Notes: generated by a model from the letters alone, not told the origin. 26,209 nt of DNA from M55B154 sp964345775 (GCA_964345775.1 CAYFSO010000035.1:1-26209), one strand, 5' to 3'; shown: positions 14,151-22,292, numbered from the stretch's first letter. Program-made: numbers and translations.

Positions 14151-15092
14151 TTATTCGAGACTTTTCAGCTTGTCAATAGAAATCAGGTGTTCTTCAACTC
14201 CTGTACCTTTTTTATTTGTTCCAATTATGATGAAGTCGGAAAAATTACGAAACTTTATATATTTCTTTTTCATCTTATTCTCAACCGGGAGCTGCTCTGA
14301 ATGAATGGCCCTGGATACAAGCAAGTCGATATCATCCTGTGCATCCTTGTACGAGAACTCCGTGGAAAACGGGACCCGATGGCCCTTCTGGAAAGAAACC
14401 AGTTCCATATCCGCGCTGATTATTCCAATATTTCCGGTTCTTTTTGATATGAATCCATGGGAATATACACTGTTGTCCAGTTCCAGGTAGGTCATGTCTA
14501 TTGTCATATCCCTGAAATGTGCGGTAATCCTGCTGCTGCAGCTTATCAGGGAGGTATCAACATCTCCCCATACGTGCTCCCTGAAGCCAATACAGTCAAT
14601 CTTTTTACTTATCCCCTTCTGTGAACCCTTCTTGATCTGCAGATCACCGCTTATACGGCACCTCTGTCCATAGCTGTTCCGTAACCGTGTATTCTGCAAT
14701 TGATCACTGCTTTCTGAAAAATCAAACTTTTCCGGCACAAAGCCGTAGTGCGGGTACATGCCTTTAACAACCAGGTCAGCAGATATATCAGTATTTTGCA
14801 GTTTCAGTTCAAACTTATCAAGGGGTTTTACGATCTTGTACTTGAACTTGTTATCTGAAAAGACCTTTTGGGGAGGTTTACCATTGAGTTGAAGCAGATT
14901 TTCATAGTCGAAACGGTTCTCGTTTAATATAATACTCCAATCAATTTCCATTACGTTCTTCTTTGAAAGCCATGTAAATTCACTCACACCATACAATTTA
15001 TCCTTCTTGCTTGAAAAGGTGATCCTGTATGATTCTACATGGTTGGTCTTTTTCTCCGGTTCATGTAAATATTCATCATGCTTCCCGATCAT
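14151..15092 (-). CDS. Unknown beta-rich protein, weakly like CrtC/AttH-type lipocalin folds
   Basis: A 313-residue soluble protein without signal peptide. The composition and alternating pattern suggest many beta strands. The segment IGFREHVWGDVD (Glu172, His173, Trp175, Gly176) resembles the H-x-W-G signature of carotenoid 1,2-hydratase/AttH-like and related tandem-lipocalin proteins, and it is followed by an arrangement (TAHFRDMTIDMTYLELDN) typical of their second half. That link is tentative. GGAG lies about 10 bases before the ATG. The downstream membrane-protein gene starts 10 bases after its stop, so they may work together at the membrane, perhaps on a lipid-like ligand. Confidence 0.75.
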   Translation of the reverse strand: MIGKHDEYLHEPEKKTNHVESYRITFSSKKDKLYGVSEFTWLSKKNVMEIDWSIILNENRFDYENLLQLNGKPPQKVFSDNKFKYKIVKPLDKFELKLQNTDISADLVVKGMYPHYGFVPEKFDFSESSDQLQNTRLRNSYGQRCRISGDLQIKKGSQKGISKKIDCIGFREHVWGDVDTSLISCSSRITAHFRDMTIDMTYLELDNSVYSHGFISKRTGNIGIISADMELVSFQKGHRVPFSTEFSYKDAQDDIDLLVSRAIHSEQLPVENKMKKKYIKFRNFSDFIIIGTNKKGTGVEEHLISIDKLKSLE

Positions 15093-15215
15093 AAGGCTAC
15101 CACTCCAGAAATAGTCCCGTTTTTATTTATAGCAACAGTATCATATAACGAATGAAAGGCACCGGTACCCTGCCAAATCCCGTTATTAATGTATCGATTA
15201 AAAACGTGAAAACAT

Positions 15216-15252
15216 AAATAAAAAGTATGTACGTATTTTATCAATACTTTTT
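15216..15252 (-). terminator. Possible terminator after prmC
   Basis: On the minus strand AAAAAGTAT pairs with ATACTTTTT (9 bp) across a 15-base loop, starting at the prmC stop codon and running into a T-rich end (ACTTTTTATTT). The stem is A/T-rich and the loop long, so efficiency is doubtful. Confidence 0.45.
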
Positions 15253-16085
15253 CAGGTTTTCAGAAGGGCAACCCTGGGAAGGCCGGAATAATCCTGGAAT
15301 ATGGATACGGTGAAACCACCTGAAGCAGCTTTATCCACCACGTACTGGCTCAACGACTCACTGATCTCCATCAACATCAGTCCCTTCTCTTCAAGCATAT
15401 CACCGGCATTTTCGATAAGTCTTTTTACGATCTCTCTTCCACCTTGTTCCGAATACAACGCTTCCTGTGGCTCGTATTCAAGGTCACGTTGCAGATACTC
15501 ACGGAGTGCGGGATCAACATATGGCGGGTTACTTACTATAATATCAAATTTCTTGTCCCTGAAAGGCTCAAACAGGTGACCGCACCGAAAATCCACCGCT
15601 TGATCAGAACCAAGGATGGATTCCGCATTCTCCTTTGCTACCTCAAGGACATTTTCGGATATATCGGACCCATACACGTGTATATCCTGCCTGTTACACT
15701 TCACCGCGATAGCGATGGCCCCCGAGCCGGTACCAATATCAACCAGGGTACCATGCCGTGGCGCATAATATATTGCAAGGTCAACCAGCAATTCTGTCTC
15801 GGGCCTGGGGATGAGCACATTCCTGTTAACCCTGAAATTCAACGAATAAAACTCCTTGTTTCCCAGGATATATGCAACAGGTTCACATTCCTTACGCCTC
15901 TGGCGGTAACTGCATATCTTTTTGTAGTCATCTTCACTCACCTCCCTGTCTGGCTCTATCCTGAGCATATGCCGCGGTATACCCGTGACATCTTCAACGA
16001 TCAACTCGGCGTCCAGTATGGGGCTCTGTGTCAGTGAGCTTTTTAAGAACTCTATTGTCTCCTGTAAAACGTTACCGGCTTTCAT
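15252..16085 (-). CDS. prmC: Release factor glutamine N5-methyltransferase
   Basis: A 277-residue PrmC/HemK that methylates the GGQ glutamine of release factors using S-adenosylmethionine. The N-terminal helical domain includes YILGNKEFYSLNFRVNRNVL and LIPRPETELL before the Rossmann-like domain. The SAM-binding loop LVDIGTGSGAIAIA is at about 114-127, and the substrate-binding NPPYVDP is at 186-192. AAGG lies about 4 bases before the ATG. It follows prfA by 32 bases; its substrate is the product of that gene, an arrangement common in bacteria. Confidence 0.96.
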   Translation of the reverse strand: MKAGNVLQETIEFLKSSLTQSPILDAELIVEDVTGIPRHMLRIEPDREVSEDDYKKICSYRQRRKECEPVAYILGNKEFYSLNFRVNRNVLIPRPETELLVDLAIYYAPRHGTLVDIGTGSGAIAIAVKCNRQDIHVYGSDISENVLEVAKENAESILGSDQAVDFRCGHLFEPFRDKKFDIIVSNPPYVDPALREYLQRDLEYEPQEALYSEQGGREIVKRLIENAGDMLEEKGLMLMEISESLSQYVVDKAASGGFTVSIFQDYSGLPRVALLKT

Positions 16086-16117
16086 AATACCTTACAAACA
16101 CCACCTGGATAATTCGT

Positions 16118-17188
16118 TTACTTTTCGACTCCCCGCAACTGCTCTTCTGTTTCATACTTCTTGAGGGGCTGCACAACCTGTTCCAGTTCACCGTTAAGCA
16201 CCTGCTCAAGGGAATGCAGTGTCAGGTTTATCCGGTGATCGGTAACCCTTGACTGCGGAAAATTATAGGTGCGTATCCTCTCGCTCCTGTCACCAGAACC
16301 TATCTGTGACCTGCGCATTTCTGTTTCCCTGGCCATTCGTTCTTTTTCTATCTGCTCGAAAAGACGGGCCCTGAGTACACGCAATGCTTTCGCCTTGTTC
16401 TTATGCTGGGATTTCTCATCCTGGCAGGTTACCACCATGCCGGTTGGAATGTAAGTGATCCTTACCGCTGAATCAGTGGTATTAACCGACTGTCCGCCGT
16501 GGCCTGACGCCCTGTACACGTCTATGCGAAGATCTTCCTGGTTAATTTCTACCTCGCTCTCTTCCGCCTCGGCCATAACTGCCACGGTGACAGCGGACGT
16601 ATGTATACGTCCACCTGACTCGGTTTCCGGTATTCGCTGAACCCTGTGAACCCCGGATTCGAATTTCAGGCTGTCATACGCGTCCTCTCCACGAACCGAA
16701 AAAATAACTTCCTTATACCCCCCGATCTCGGTTACGTTCCCTTCAAGGAATTCATGTTTCCATCCCATGATATCCGCGTACCTGATATACATCCTGTACA
16801 GGTCGGCCGCGAACAGTGCTGCCTCGTCACCGCCGGTACCTGCCCTGATCTCTACGATAATATCCTTACCTGAATTGGGATCCTTTGGGAGCAGCATAAC
16901 CATGAGATCCCCTTCCATCTCTTCAAGGTTCTTTTCCAGCTGCTGGATCTCATCGTTCATCATTTCTTTCATCTCGGGATCTGCTTCTTCTTCTACCAGC
17001 TGCCGTGATTCCTCCAGCTCCTTTTTGGTTTTCCTGTATTCACTGTACCTTTTTACAATTGGGGCAAGCTGTGAATGTTCACGGGACAACTGCTTGAACT
17101 TCTGCTGATCACTGATAACCGCGGGATCGCTCATTTCCTGTTCTATATGCCTGTACTTTTCCTCTATTTGATTCAGCCGGTTTTCCAT
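16118..17188 (-). CDS. prfA: Peptide chain release factor 1
   Basis: A 356-residue class I release factor that reads UAA and UAG. The tripeptide GGQ is at 231-233 in ASGHGGQSVNTTDSAVR. The codon-recognition loop reads HRVQRIPETESGGRIHTSA with P-E-T at 187-189, matching the PxT motif of RF1 and not the SPF motif of RF2. RIRTYNFPQSRVTDHRINL near residue 300 is also typical. GAGGGAG lies just before the ATG. The start codon is only 16 bases past the T-run of an intrinsic terminator, so transcription must read through or begin within the terminator or tRNA region. Confidence 0.97.
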   Translation of the reverse strand: MENRLNQIEEKYRHIEQEMSDPAVISDQQKFKQLSREHSQLAPIVKRYSEYRKTKKELEESRQLVEEEADPEMKEMMNDEIQQLEKNLEEMEGDLMVMLLPKDPNSGKDIIVEIRAGTGGDEAALFAADLYRMYIRYADIMGWKHEFLEGNVTEIGGYKEVIFSVRGEDAYDSLKFESGVHRVQRIPETESGGRIHTSAVTVAVMAEAEESEVEINQEDLRIDVYRASGHGGQSVNTTDSAVRITYIPTGMVVTCQDEKSQHKNKAKALRVLRARLFEQIEKERMARETEMRRSQIGSGDRSERIRTYNFPQSRVTDHRINLTLHSLEQVLNGELEQVVQPLKKYETEEQLRGVEK

Positions 17189-17203
17189 GATACTCCCTCA
17201 TAT

Positions 17204-17229
17204 AGAAAAAAAATAGCGGGGAACCCCGC
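17204..17229 (-). terminator. Intrinsic terminator between tRNA-Arg and prfA
   Basis: On the minus strand GCGGGG-TT-CCCCGC (17216-17229) is a six-pair all-GC stem with a tiny loop, followed by TA and eight T residues (17204-17211 region). It lies 16 bases after the tRNA 3' end and immediately before the prfA ribosome binding site. A two-base loop is sterically tight, so the real loop probably opens one or two pairs. Confidence 0.8.
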
Positions 17230-17245
17230 CAGTGTAAATTTTTTT

Positions 17246-17319
17246 TGCTCCCGAGAGGACTCGAACCTCTGGCCAATAGTTTAGGAAACTACTGCTCTAT
17301 CCACCTGAGCTACGGGAGC
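17246..17319 (-). tRNA. tRNA-Arg (anticodon CCT)
   Basis: A 74-base cloverleaf. Acceptor arms GCTCCCG/CGGGAGC pair fully, the D arm is GCTC/GAGC with a 9-base loop, the anticodon stem is GTAGT/ACTAT with one G-T pair, and the T arm is AGAGG-TTCGAGT-CCTCT. Loop TTCCTAA gives anticodon CCT, which reads AGG. The discriminator is A and CCA is not encoded. The 5' end is 8 bases after the stop of the Crp-family gene, so it is probably cut out of that mRNA. Confidence 0.96.
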
Positions 17320-17326
17320 GGATGTG

Positions 17327-17971
17327 CTATGTGTCTATTTTCTTCCTGCGTGAGTTTACTATACGCTGGAAGTCCCTGATATTTCTTACAACGATCCTGT
17401 CGTTGAAGAGTTCAATCTTTCCAAGCTTGTTCAAATGTGTCAATATTTTTTGCACTTCAGTTACCTGCATGCCGGCCCAGTTAGCCACATCCTGCACGGT
17501 AATATGCAATGTAACCGCTTCCTGCATATCAATATGCGGATCCTGTTCGGCCAGCATATTCATCACGTCCATGACCTTTGCCTGCGGATCATCAAGCAGC
17601 AGGATCATGAGGCGCCGCTTGGCATCGTATATCCTCTTGGAGAATATCACCAGCAGCTTGTATGCAAGTTGTGGATTCCCCTGGAGCAGGGCATCAAAAT
17701 TTGCCCTGTGAAACTTCAACACCTTTACATGGTCAAGAGCTATTGCCGATGCGGAACGCGGCTCTTCTTCAAGAATGGCCATCTCGCCAAATACATCGCC
17801 AGTTTCGAGTATGTCCAGTGTTTTTTCGCGGTTATTAATAATTTTAACGATCTCCACCCTTCCCGACTGGATAAAATAGAATTCGTTACCCGGTTCAAAC
17901 TCGCAGAATATTATTTCCCCGGGAGAGAACTCGGCTCCAAATTTATCAAACAGTTTTTCGTCAATTAACAT
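17327..17971 (-). CDS. Crp/Fnr-family transcription regulator
   Basis: A 214-residue protein with an N-terminal cyclic-nucleotide-binding fold and a C-terminal winged helix-turn-helix. The phosphate-binding cassette FGEMAILEEEPRSASAI (61-77) keeps the Gly-Glu and Arg72-Ser73 that contact cAMP or cGMP in true binders. The long dimerisation helix is near 100-130, and the recognition region ITVQDVANWAGMQVTEVQKILTHL near 157-180. There is no cysteine cluster of the Fnr type. The start lies 15 bases after the stop of another cNMP-domain gene and tRNA-Arg follows immediately. Target genes are not evident here. Confidence 0.9.
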   Translation of the reverse strand: MLIDEKLFDKFGAEFSPGEIIFCEFEPGNEFYFIQSGRVEIVKIINNREKTLDILETGDVFGEMAILEEEPRSASAIALDHVKVLKFHRANFDALLQGNPQLAYKLLVIFSKRIYDAKRRLMILLLDDPQAKVMDVMNMLAEQDPHIDMQEAVTLHITVQDVANWAGMQVTEVQKILTHLNKLGKIELFNDRIVVRNIRDFQRIVNSRRKKIDT

Positions 17972-17986
17972 GACGGTACCCGCATC

Positions 17987-19210
17987 CTATTTATTCTCAA
18001 GCGCCTTGAGGTATTTCATCGCGTTTCTTGATACCTCGTCCTTTGGTTCCATTGTAATGACTTTCTGGAAATATGTTTTTGCCTTATCAGACTTGCCTGT
18101 ATCATAAAATATCATGCCAATATGCAATAACGCGTTTTTAACATTCTCCGATTTAGGGAATTTTTTCAATAATGCACTGAAGGAGTCAATGGCGTCCTTG
18201 TACTTTTTCATCTTGTAGCAGGTACGCCCCATCTCGAAATGGGCCTTTTCAAATATTTTTTTCTCGGAATCATTCTTAAGGTTTTCCTGTTCCAGGATAG
18301 ATTCATACCTTTCTTTGGCGGTCTGGTAATCTCCCTGCGAGAAGCTGCTCATGGCATCATAGAACATCTCGGTCACATCACCTTGAGAGGCGCCTCCACC
18401 TGAAGGTTCATCAAAACTGAAGCTTTCAAGATCCTCGTCGGCCGGCTCACTGAGAAACTCATCCATCTCGGTTGCGATTGAACCTTCATCCTCCCCCGTT
18501 GAAGAGAACATGTCATCGTCTGCTGGTGCTGACGATTCCCCCTCGTCAAGACTGAAATCGGTCATGTCCATGTCCCCGGAATGCTGGTCTGATACCTCCG
18601 GTTCTTCATCCATGGACATGGGCACCTCGGAACCCACGTTTTCTTCAGCCCTGCCTGAATCTATCTCACGTATCCTTTTCATGGCCACGTCGGAATACTT
18701 TGTATCCGGGTAATACTCCATGTATTTCTTATAGGCATACAACGCCTGCTGAAATCTTCCCACCCGGTAATAATACTCACCTATCTTGAACAGTTCCATT
18801 TCGGGGTTGACCGTGTTGGATTCTCCCAGCACCTCCCGAACGGCCTTACCAATTCGACGAAGCTGGTTACTGAAGATACGGAGCATTTTCATAACCACGT
18901 TAACGTTCTTCAGTATAAGGCGTTCAAAATCTGCCAGGGTCAGAACAAGGCAGACGGTTTCTTTTACTGTCTGCGCGGTTTCTTCCCTTGGATACTTCCC
19001 AAGTGATGACTTGACACCGAAGAATTCACCGGGTTTGGCTTCTTCTTTTACCTCTTCCCCGGTTTCCGGTTTGGTGGAGGTAAGAATGACCAGGCCGGTT
19101 TTCACCACGTATATGTATTCGCTCTTGTCACCCTCGAAGTACACAATTGATCCGGGCTTGTAACTCCTGGTTATAATTCCGGATGAGGGATTTGTGCCAC
19201 CGTTTGACAT
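17987..19210 (-). CDS. Cyclic-nucleotide-domain protein with TPR repeats and acidic linker
   Basis: A 407-residue cytoplasmic protein. Residues 10-125 are a cNMP-binding fold, but the cassette reads FFGVKSSLGKYPREETAQT: Val66 stands where cAMP binders have Glu and the Arg is followed by Glu, so nucleotide binding is doubtful. TPR-like helices follow (about 135-190), then an Asp/Glu/Ser-rich disordered linker (about 190-280), then three further TPR-like units to the C terminus (MFYDAMSSFSQGDYQTAKER, AHFEMGRTCYKMKKYKDAID, LLHIGMIFYDTGKSDKAKTY). No HTH is present. GGAGG lies 7 bases before the ATG. Similar cNMP-TPR proteins are familiar from spirochaetes, from memory. It may be a scaffold working with the adjacent Crp-type regulator. 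Confidence 0.88.
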   Translation of the reverse strand: MSNGGTNPSSGIITRSYKPGSIVYFEGDKSEYIYVVKTGLVILTSTKPETGEEVKEEAKPGEFFGVKSSLGKYPREETAQTVKETVCLVLTLADFERLILKNVNVVMKMLRIFSNQLRRIGKAVREVLGESNTVNPEMELFKIGEYYYRVGRFQQALYAYKKYMEYYPDTKYSDVAMKRIREIDSGRAEENVGSEVPMSMDEEPEVSDQHSGDMDMTDFSLDEGESSAPADDDMFSSTGEDEGSIATEMDEFLSEPADEDLESFSFDEPSGGGASQGDVTEMFYDAMSSFSQGDYQTAKERYESILEQENLKNDSEKKIFEKAHFEMGRTCYKMKKYKDAIDSFSALLKKFPKSENVKNALLHIGMIFYDTGKSDKAKTYFQKVITMEPKDEVSRNAMKYLKALENK

Positions 19211-19226
19211 CTATGATCCTCCAGTC

Positions 19227-20453
19227 CTAAACCTCGAACTCCACGGGCAGGAAGGGGAACTCTTTTTTGAATCCCACCGCCCTGCTGATCCGGCGAAGCA
19301 TTCCCGTAAGATCACCCACTACCAGTTTCTGCTGACCTCTCACCTCAATTTCCTGGTATGAGACCTTGAGATAATCAAAAAGTTCACTGTGATCTGCGTC
19401 ACCGAACATTGGCCTCCCGTTGATGACAATCAATTCAATGTCCTCTATCTCCGCGTTAACCACGCTGGTATAGGGGTCTTTATCAGATTGCCTGAAAATC
19501 ACAAGGTCTGCCAGGTTGCCATGCCGAAGTATGCCCGTGTTCTGCAGCCAGAAACCCCTGGAAGGATTCGACGTAACCATTTTCACTATCTCCTCATCAG
19601 GGAGGTCTTCATGGTAGGTCTCTTTGTAGTAACCCCTGTCAAATTTCATTTCATACAGGAGGTTCAATCCACCTGACATTGGTGAATCTGTACCAATGCA
19701 GACATTTACCCCTTCATCCAGCAATTTCTTTATTTTTGCGGTTGTATCGAACATGAAAACATTCGAATCTCCACACCATACTACGGTTGCGCCGCGTTTC
19801 TTTATCAGCTTTATATCATCATCAGTAAATGCAAGCCCGTGTACCAGGACCGAATGGTCGCCAAGGCCGCCCAGGCGATCAAGGGTTTTCACATCATTTA
19901 TCGTTTCATCATCGAATCCTTCTGCGATATGCGTAATAAATGGGATATTCTCTTTCAGGGCCTTCTCGTATTCCACGGTGATCCCGTCCCCCCACGCAAG
20001 TGCGAAAGATGCCACAGCATGGGCAAGTGCATAATCACGAATGACCTTGGTTGGCAGATAATCAAGGAAGGGTTCATTCACAAAATGGGGAATATGGTCG
20101 GAAACAGTGGTCACACCCGAAAGAAGGTTCCTGTAGGCACCAAGGAGATACAGGTCCTTGTTCTCGATCTGCTGTCTTTCCTCGTACACGGGGGAACTTT
20201 TCAGGTCATTGTCCCAGGGAAGCCAGTTTTCGTACGGACCGTTGCCAACTTTGGGATAATAGGTACCCAGCAGGTGGTCGTGACTGTTGATAAGCCCCGG
20301 CGAAAGAACCCCGTCGCTCTTGATGGTAAACACGGACCTGGATTGCTGTTCAGATATTTTCTCTATAGCCTGGTCCTTGACTGTGATCGAACCACGATCT
20401 ATATGTTTCTCAGGTGTTATTATACTTACTCCGTTGATTCCCCATTCACCCAT
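19227..20453 (-). CDS. Metal-dependent amidohydrolase of the TRZ/ATZ/SsnA-like group
   Basis: A 408-residue amidohydrolase. The metal site is complete: His58 and His60 in GLINSHDHLLG, His175 with Glu178 in ITHIAEGFDD, His205 in VLVHGLAF and Asp256 in IGTDSPMSGG. N- and C-terminal strands form the small composite beta-domain, and the end shows LADLVIFR typical of the family. The HxxE arrangement is that of deaminases such as cytosine or S-adenosylhomocysteine deaminase, but the substrate cannot be assigned. GGAG lies 9 bases before the ATG. It heads the minus-strand run through the cNMP genes, tRNA-Arg, prfA and prmC. Confidence 0.9.
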   Translation of the reverse strand: MGEWGINGVSIITPEKHIDRGSITVKDQAIEKISEQQSRSVFTIKSDGVLSPGLINSHDHLLGTYYPKVGNGPYENWLPWDNDLKSSPVYEERQQIENKDLYLLGAYRNLLSGVTTVSDHIPHFVNEPFLDYLPTKVIRDYALAHAVASFALAWGDGITVEYEKALKENIPFITHIAEGFDDETINDVKTLDRLGGLGDHSVLVHGLAFTDDDIKLIKKRGATVVWCGDSNVFMFDTTAKIKKLLDEGVNVCIGTDSPMSGGLNLLYEMKFDRGYYKETYHEDLPDEEIVKMVTSNPSRGFWLQNTGILRHGNLADLVIFRQSDKDPYTSVVNAEIEDIELIVINGRPMFGDADHSELFDYLKVSYQEIEVRGQQKLVVGDLTGMLRRISRAVGFKKEFPFLPVEFEV

Positions 20454-20535
20454 GCCAGGTTCTCCGTAAAAAAAATTCCCACATTGAAAGCGTCAATGCA
20501 GGGTAACAGGAAAAGCTGAATAATAAAGCCTTAAA

Positions 20536-20564
20536 AATATTAGTAAACCAACAGGGGCCAGTCA
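20536..20564 (-). promoter_or_regulatory. Candidate promoter of the amidohydrolase operon
   Basis: On the minus strand TTGACT (20559-20564, 5 of 6) and TAATAT (20536-20541, 4 of 6) are 17 bases apart. The start would be near 20529, giving a leader of about 76 bases. Confidence 0.5.
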
Positions 20565-20664
20565 AGCAAAATACAACCACCCGAAGAGATCACTTATCCC
20601 GTTACAGGTAACATCATATATATAAGTATCGGTGCTATTATGCCGTGAGTAAATATCTTTTTAT

Positions 20665-20682
20665 TCAGGGAGAATTCCCTGA
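20665..20682. repeat. Seven-bp-arm hairpin overlapping the GDPD stop codon
   Basis: TCAGGGA (20665-20671) and TCCCTGA (20676-20682) pair around a four-base loop. The first arm contains the stop codon of the phosphodiesterase gene. No T-run follows on either strand, so it is more likely an mRNA 3'-end or Rho-related structure than an intrinsic terminator. Confidence 0.5.
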
Positions 20683-21735
20683 AATTGATTCCAGTATCAC
20701 GTCCGGGGTCTTGTACAACATCATGTCGTAAAAGGACATCAGCCTGTCACACCTGTCAGTAAAAAAGCCATCAACCCCGAATTTAGAAAAAAACCAGTAC
20801 TGCCATGGTGAATTGATGGTGTACAGGTGAATGAGCAGCCCATTCCTGTGAGCCTCCCCCACGTGCCATGGCCAGCCAAGATAGCCCACGGGGCCAAGTC
20901 CCGCGCATGTCTCTCTGGCGTCCCTGATGATATTATCCCAGCCCTGCTCCTTTTCCATGTCCTGGCTTACAAGGTATATCCTGGGCACACCGGGAGCAAG
21001 ATCCTTGAGCTTGATGAGGCTGCCCAGGTCAAACGACTGGAATATGATCCTTGCTTCACCTGTCCCAACGGTCACCAGGTTGGATGGCTGTTCCTGGGGA
21101 TGATCATTTTCTTTACGTATGGATGGATGTCCTTCTTCCAGCCAGCCCCTTCGTTCAAGAAGATCTACTATGTCTTTCTCGATCCCGGGGAACTGCTGCG
21201 CTGACTTGGTTTCAATATAGAGCCCCGGCCTGTTCTCAGCTTCTTCCGCGATATCTACAACTTCATCCAGGGTGAGTATCTTTAAGCCCTCGAACATCTT
21301 TTTTGCCCTTTCAGGATAGAGCATGTTAAACCATGTGCCCGCATCGAGTTGTTTCAGTTCATCAATTGTGAACCTGTGTACAGGATCTTTTTCTCTACCG
21401 GGGAAGACGCTGGCCACGTTTGTTGTCCTGTCAAGGATATCATCATGGAAAGCCACCAGTGTCCCGTCCTTCGTTCTCTGGATGTCCATTTCAAGGTAAT
21501 GCGCGCCCATATCCCTGGCCAGCACGTATGCCGGCCTTGTTTCCTCCGGGGCCAGGTATGAAGCGCCACGATGTGCAATAACCAGATGATGTGGTATGCC
21601 ATGCGACCTGGAAATACGTTCACCCTTCGATGGTTTGCCCAAAACAACCCCCACTACCATACACAAAATGAAGCCGAGCACACACATCCCGGCAACAGAA
21701 GCTATTATTTTAAGGATTTTTCCCGTCCGTATCAC
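20665..21735 (-). CDS. Membrane-anchored glycerophosphodiester phosphodiesterase family protein
   Basis: A 356-residue GDPD-domain protein. One N-terminal helix (about residues 8-32) anchors it in the membrane with the catalytic domain presumably outside the cytoplasm. The active-site residues are seen as IAHRGASYLAPEET (His55, Arg56, Glu64), YLEMDIQRTKDG (Glu82, Asp84) and AFHDDILDRTTN (His97). PEET replaces the commoner PENT. The C-terminal half shows IYLVSQDM and GVDGFFTDRCDRLM, usual for the TIM-barrel end. Family enzymes release glycerol phosphate from deacylated lipids. The start is GTG, with AGGTG somewhat distant (about 12 bases), and no better start preserves the helix. Confidence 0.9.
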   Translation of the reverse strand: MIRTGKILKIIASVAGMCVLGFILCMVVGVVLGKPSKGERISRSHGIPHHLVIAHRGASYLAPEETRPAYVLARDMGAHYLEMDIQRTKDGTLVAFHDDILDRTTNVASVFPGREKDPVHRFTIDELKQLDAGTWFNMLYPERAKKMFEGLKILTLDEVVDIAEEAENRPGLYIETKSAQQFPGIEKDIVDLLERRGWLEEGHPSIRKENDHPQEQPSNLVTVGTGEARIIFQSFDLGSLIKLKDLAPGVPRIYLVSQDMEKEQGWDNIIRDARETCAGLGPVGYLGWPWHVGEAHRNGLLIHLYTINSPWQYWFFSKFGVDGFFTDRCDRLMSFYDMMLYKTPDVILESISGNSP

Positions 21736-21803
21736 TATATTTAATCACACCTGTCTATTTATACAATTTATTGACGATAATTCAATCTTTTTATCCTGCT
21801 TGT

Positions 21804-22085
21804 TTACAGGCTGAGGATCTCGTCTTCCGTAAGATCTTCCACCTTGACCGGGTCAATACCCTTCAGGCGTGCCGCCAGATCCCTGGCAGGTATTTCCGAC
21901 ATGGTCTTCACGATACGGTAATCATGTGTATGAAGCCAGTTAAAGAACATCCAGGCATAACAGTCACGGCAGAGTTCCTGCTTCATCTCAAGGTATTTTT
22001 CTCCGCTGTAGGGTTCCAGTGCCTTGTGATGGGCGCACCCGATGTCAACGCAAAAAGTTCCCGACTGGTATTCCTTATTCTTCAT
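21804..22085 (-). CDS. Small Cys/His protein, possible metal binder, 93 residues
   Basis: I do not recognise the family. The protein has Cys12, Cys17, His19 and His20 in FCVDIGCAHHKALE, then Cys39 and Cys42 in ELCRDCYAWMFFNWL. The spacing C-x4-C-x-HH and C-x2-C could bind zinc or an iron-sulfur cluster. An aromatic-rich segment follows, and the end is acidic (VEDLTEDEILSL). ATG at 22085 has GAGGTG 8 bases upstream; the longer frame start at 22151 overlaps the promoter. It lies 68 bases before the phosphodiesterase gene in the same direction, so they may be co-transcribed. Confidence 0.8.
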   Translation of the reverse strand: MKNKEYQSGTFCVDIGCAHHKALEPYSGEKYLEMKQELCRDCYAWMFFNWLHTHDYRIVKTMSEIPARDLAARLKGIDPVKVEDLTEDEILSL

Positions 22086-22123
22086 GACGGCACCTCGCAT
22101 CAAGTATGATATAATCTTAACAG

Positions 22124-22151
22124 AGTATACCATGCCGCATATATTATACAA
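22124..22151 (-). promoter_or_regulatory. Candidate promoter of the Cys/His protein gene
   Basis: On the minus strand TATACT (22124-22129, 5 of 6) is preceded by TGG, an extended -10, with a weak TTGTAT (22146-22151) 16 bases further upstream. The start would be near 22117, leaving a leader of about 32 bases. Confidence 0.45.
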
Positions 22152-22292
22152 TTACTTTACTGTAATATTTTCCGTTTAGAATGACATGTTCTTACATTTT
22201 TTCACTCTTCCCGATTTTTTAGGATCAAATAACTGTTATATATAATGAGCCCATTTTTTTAATTGAACCCCGCAACATGGGCCGATTATTTA

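Noticed and set aside
15150..15180. TTGGCA-like bases resembling a sigma-54 -24 element upstream of the beta-rich protein gene
   Set aside because: The -12 element (TTGC at correct spacing) is missing.
19839..20519. 226-codon plus-strand frame opposite the amidohydrolase
   Set aside because: The amidohydrolase metal-site motifs on the minus strand are complete; the opposing frame has no recognisable domain or start signals.
22249..22282. Inverted repeat GCCCAT/ATGGGC with a 22-base spacer
   Set aside because: Arms of six bases across 22 bases in a 277-base spacer are expected by chance; no T-run.
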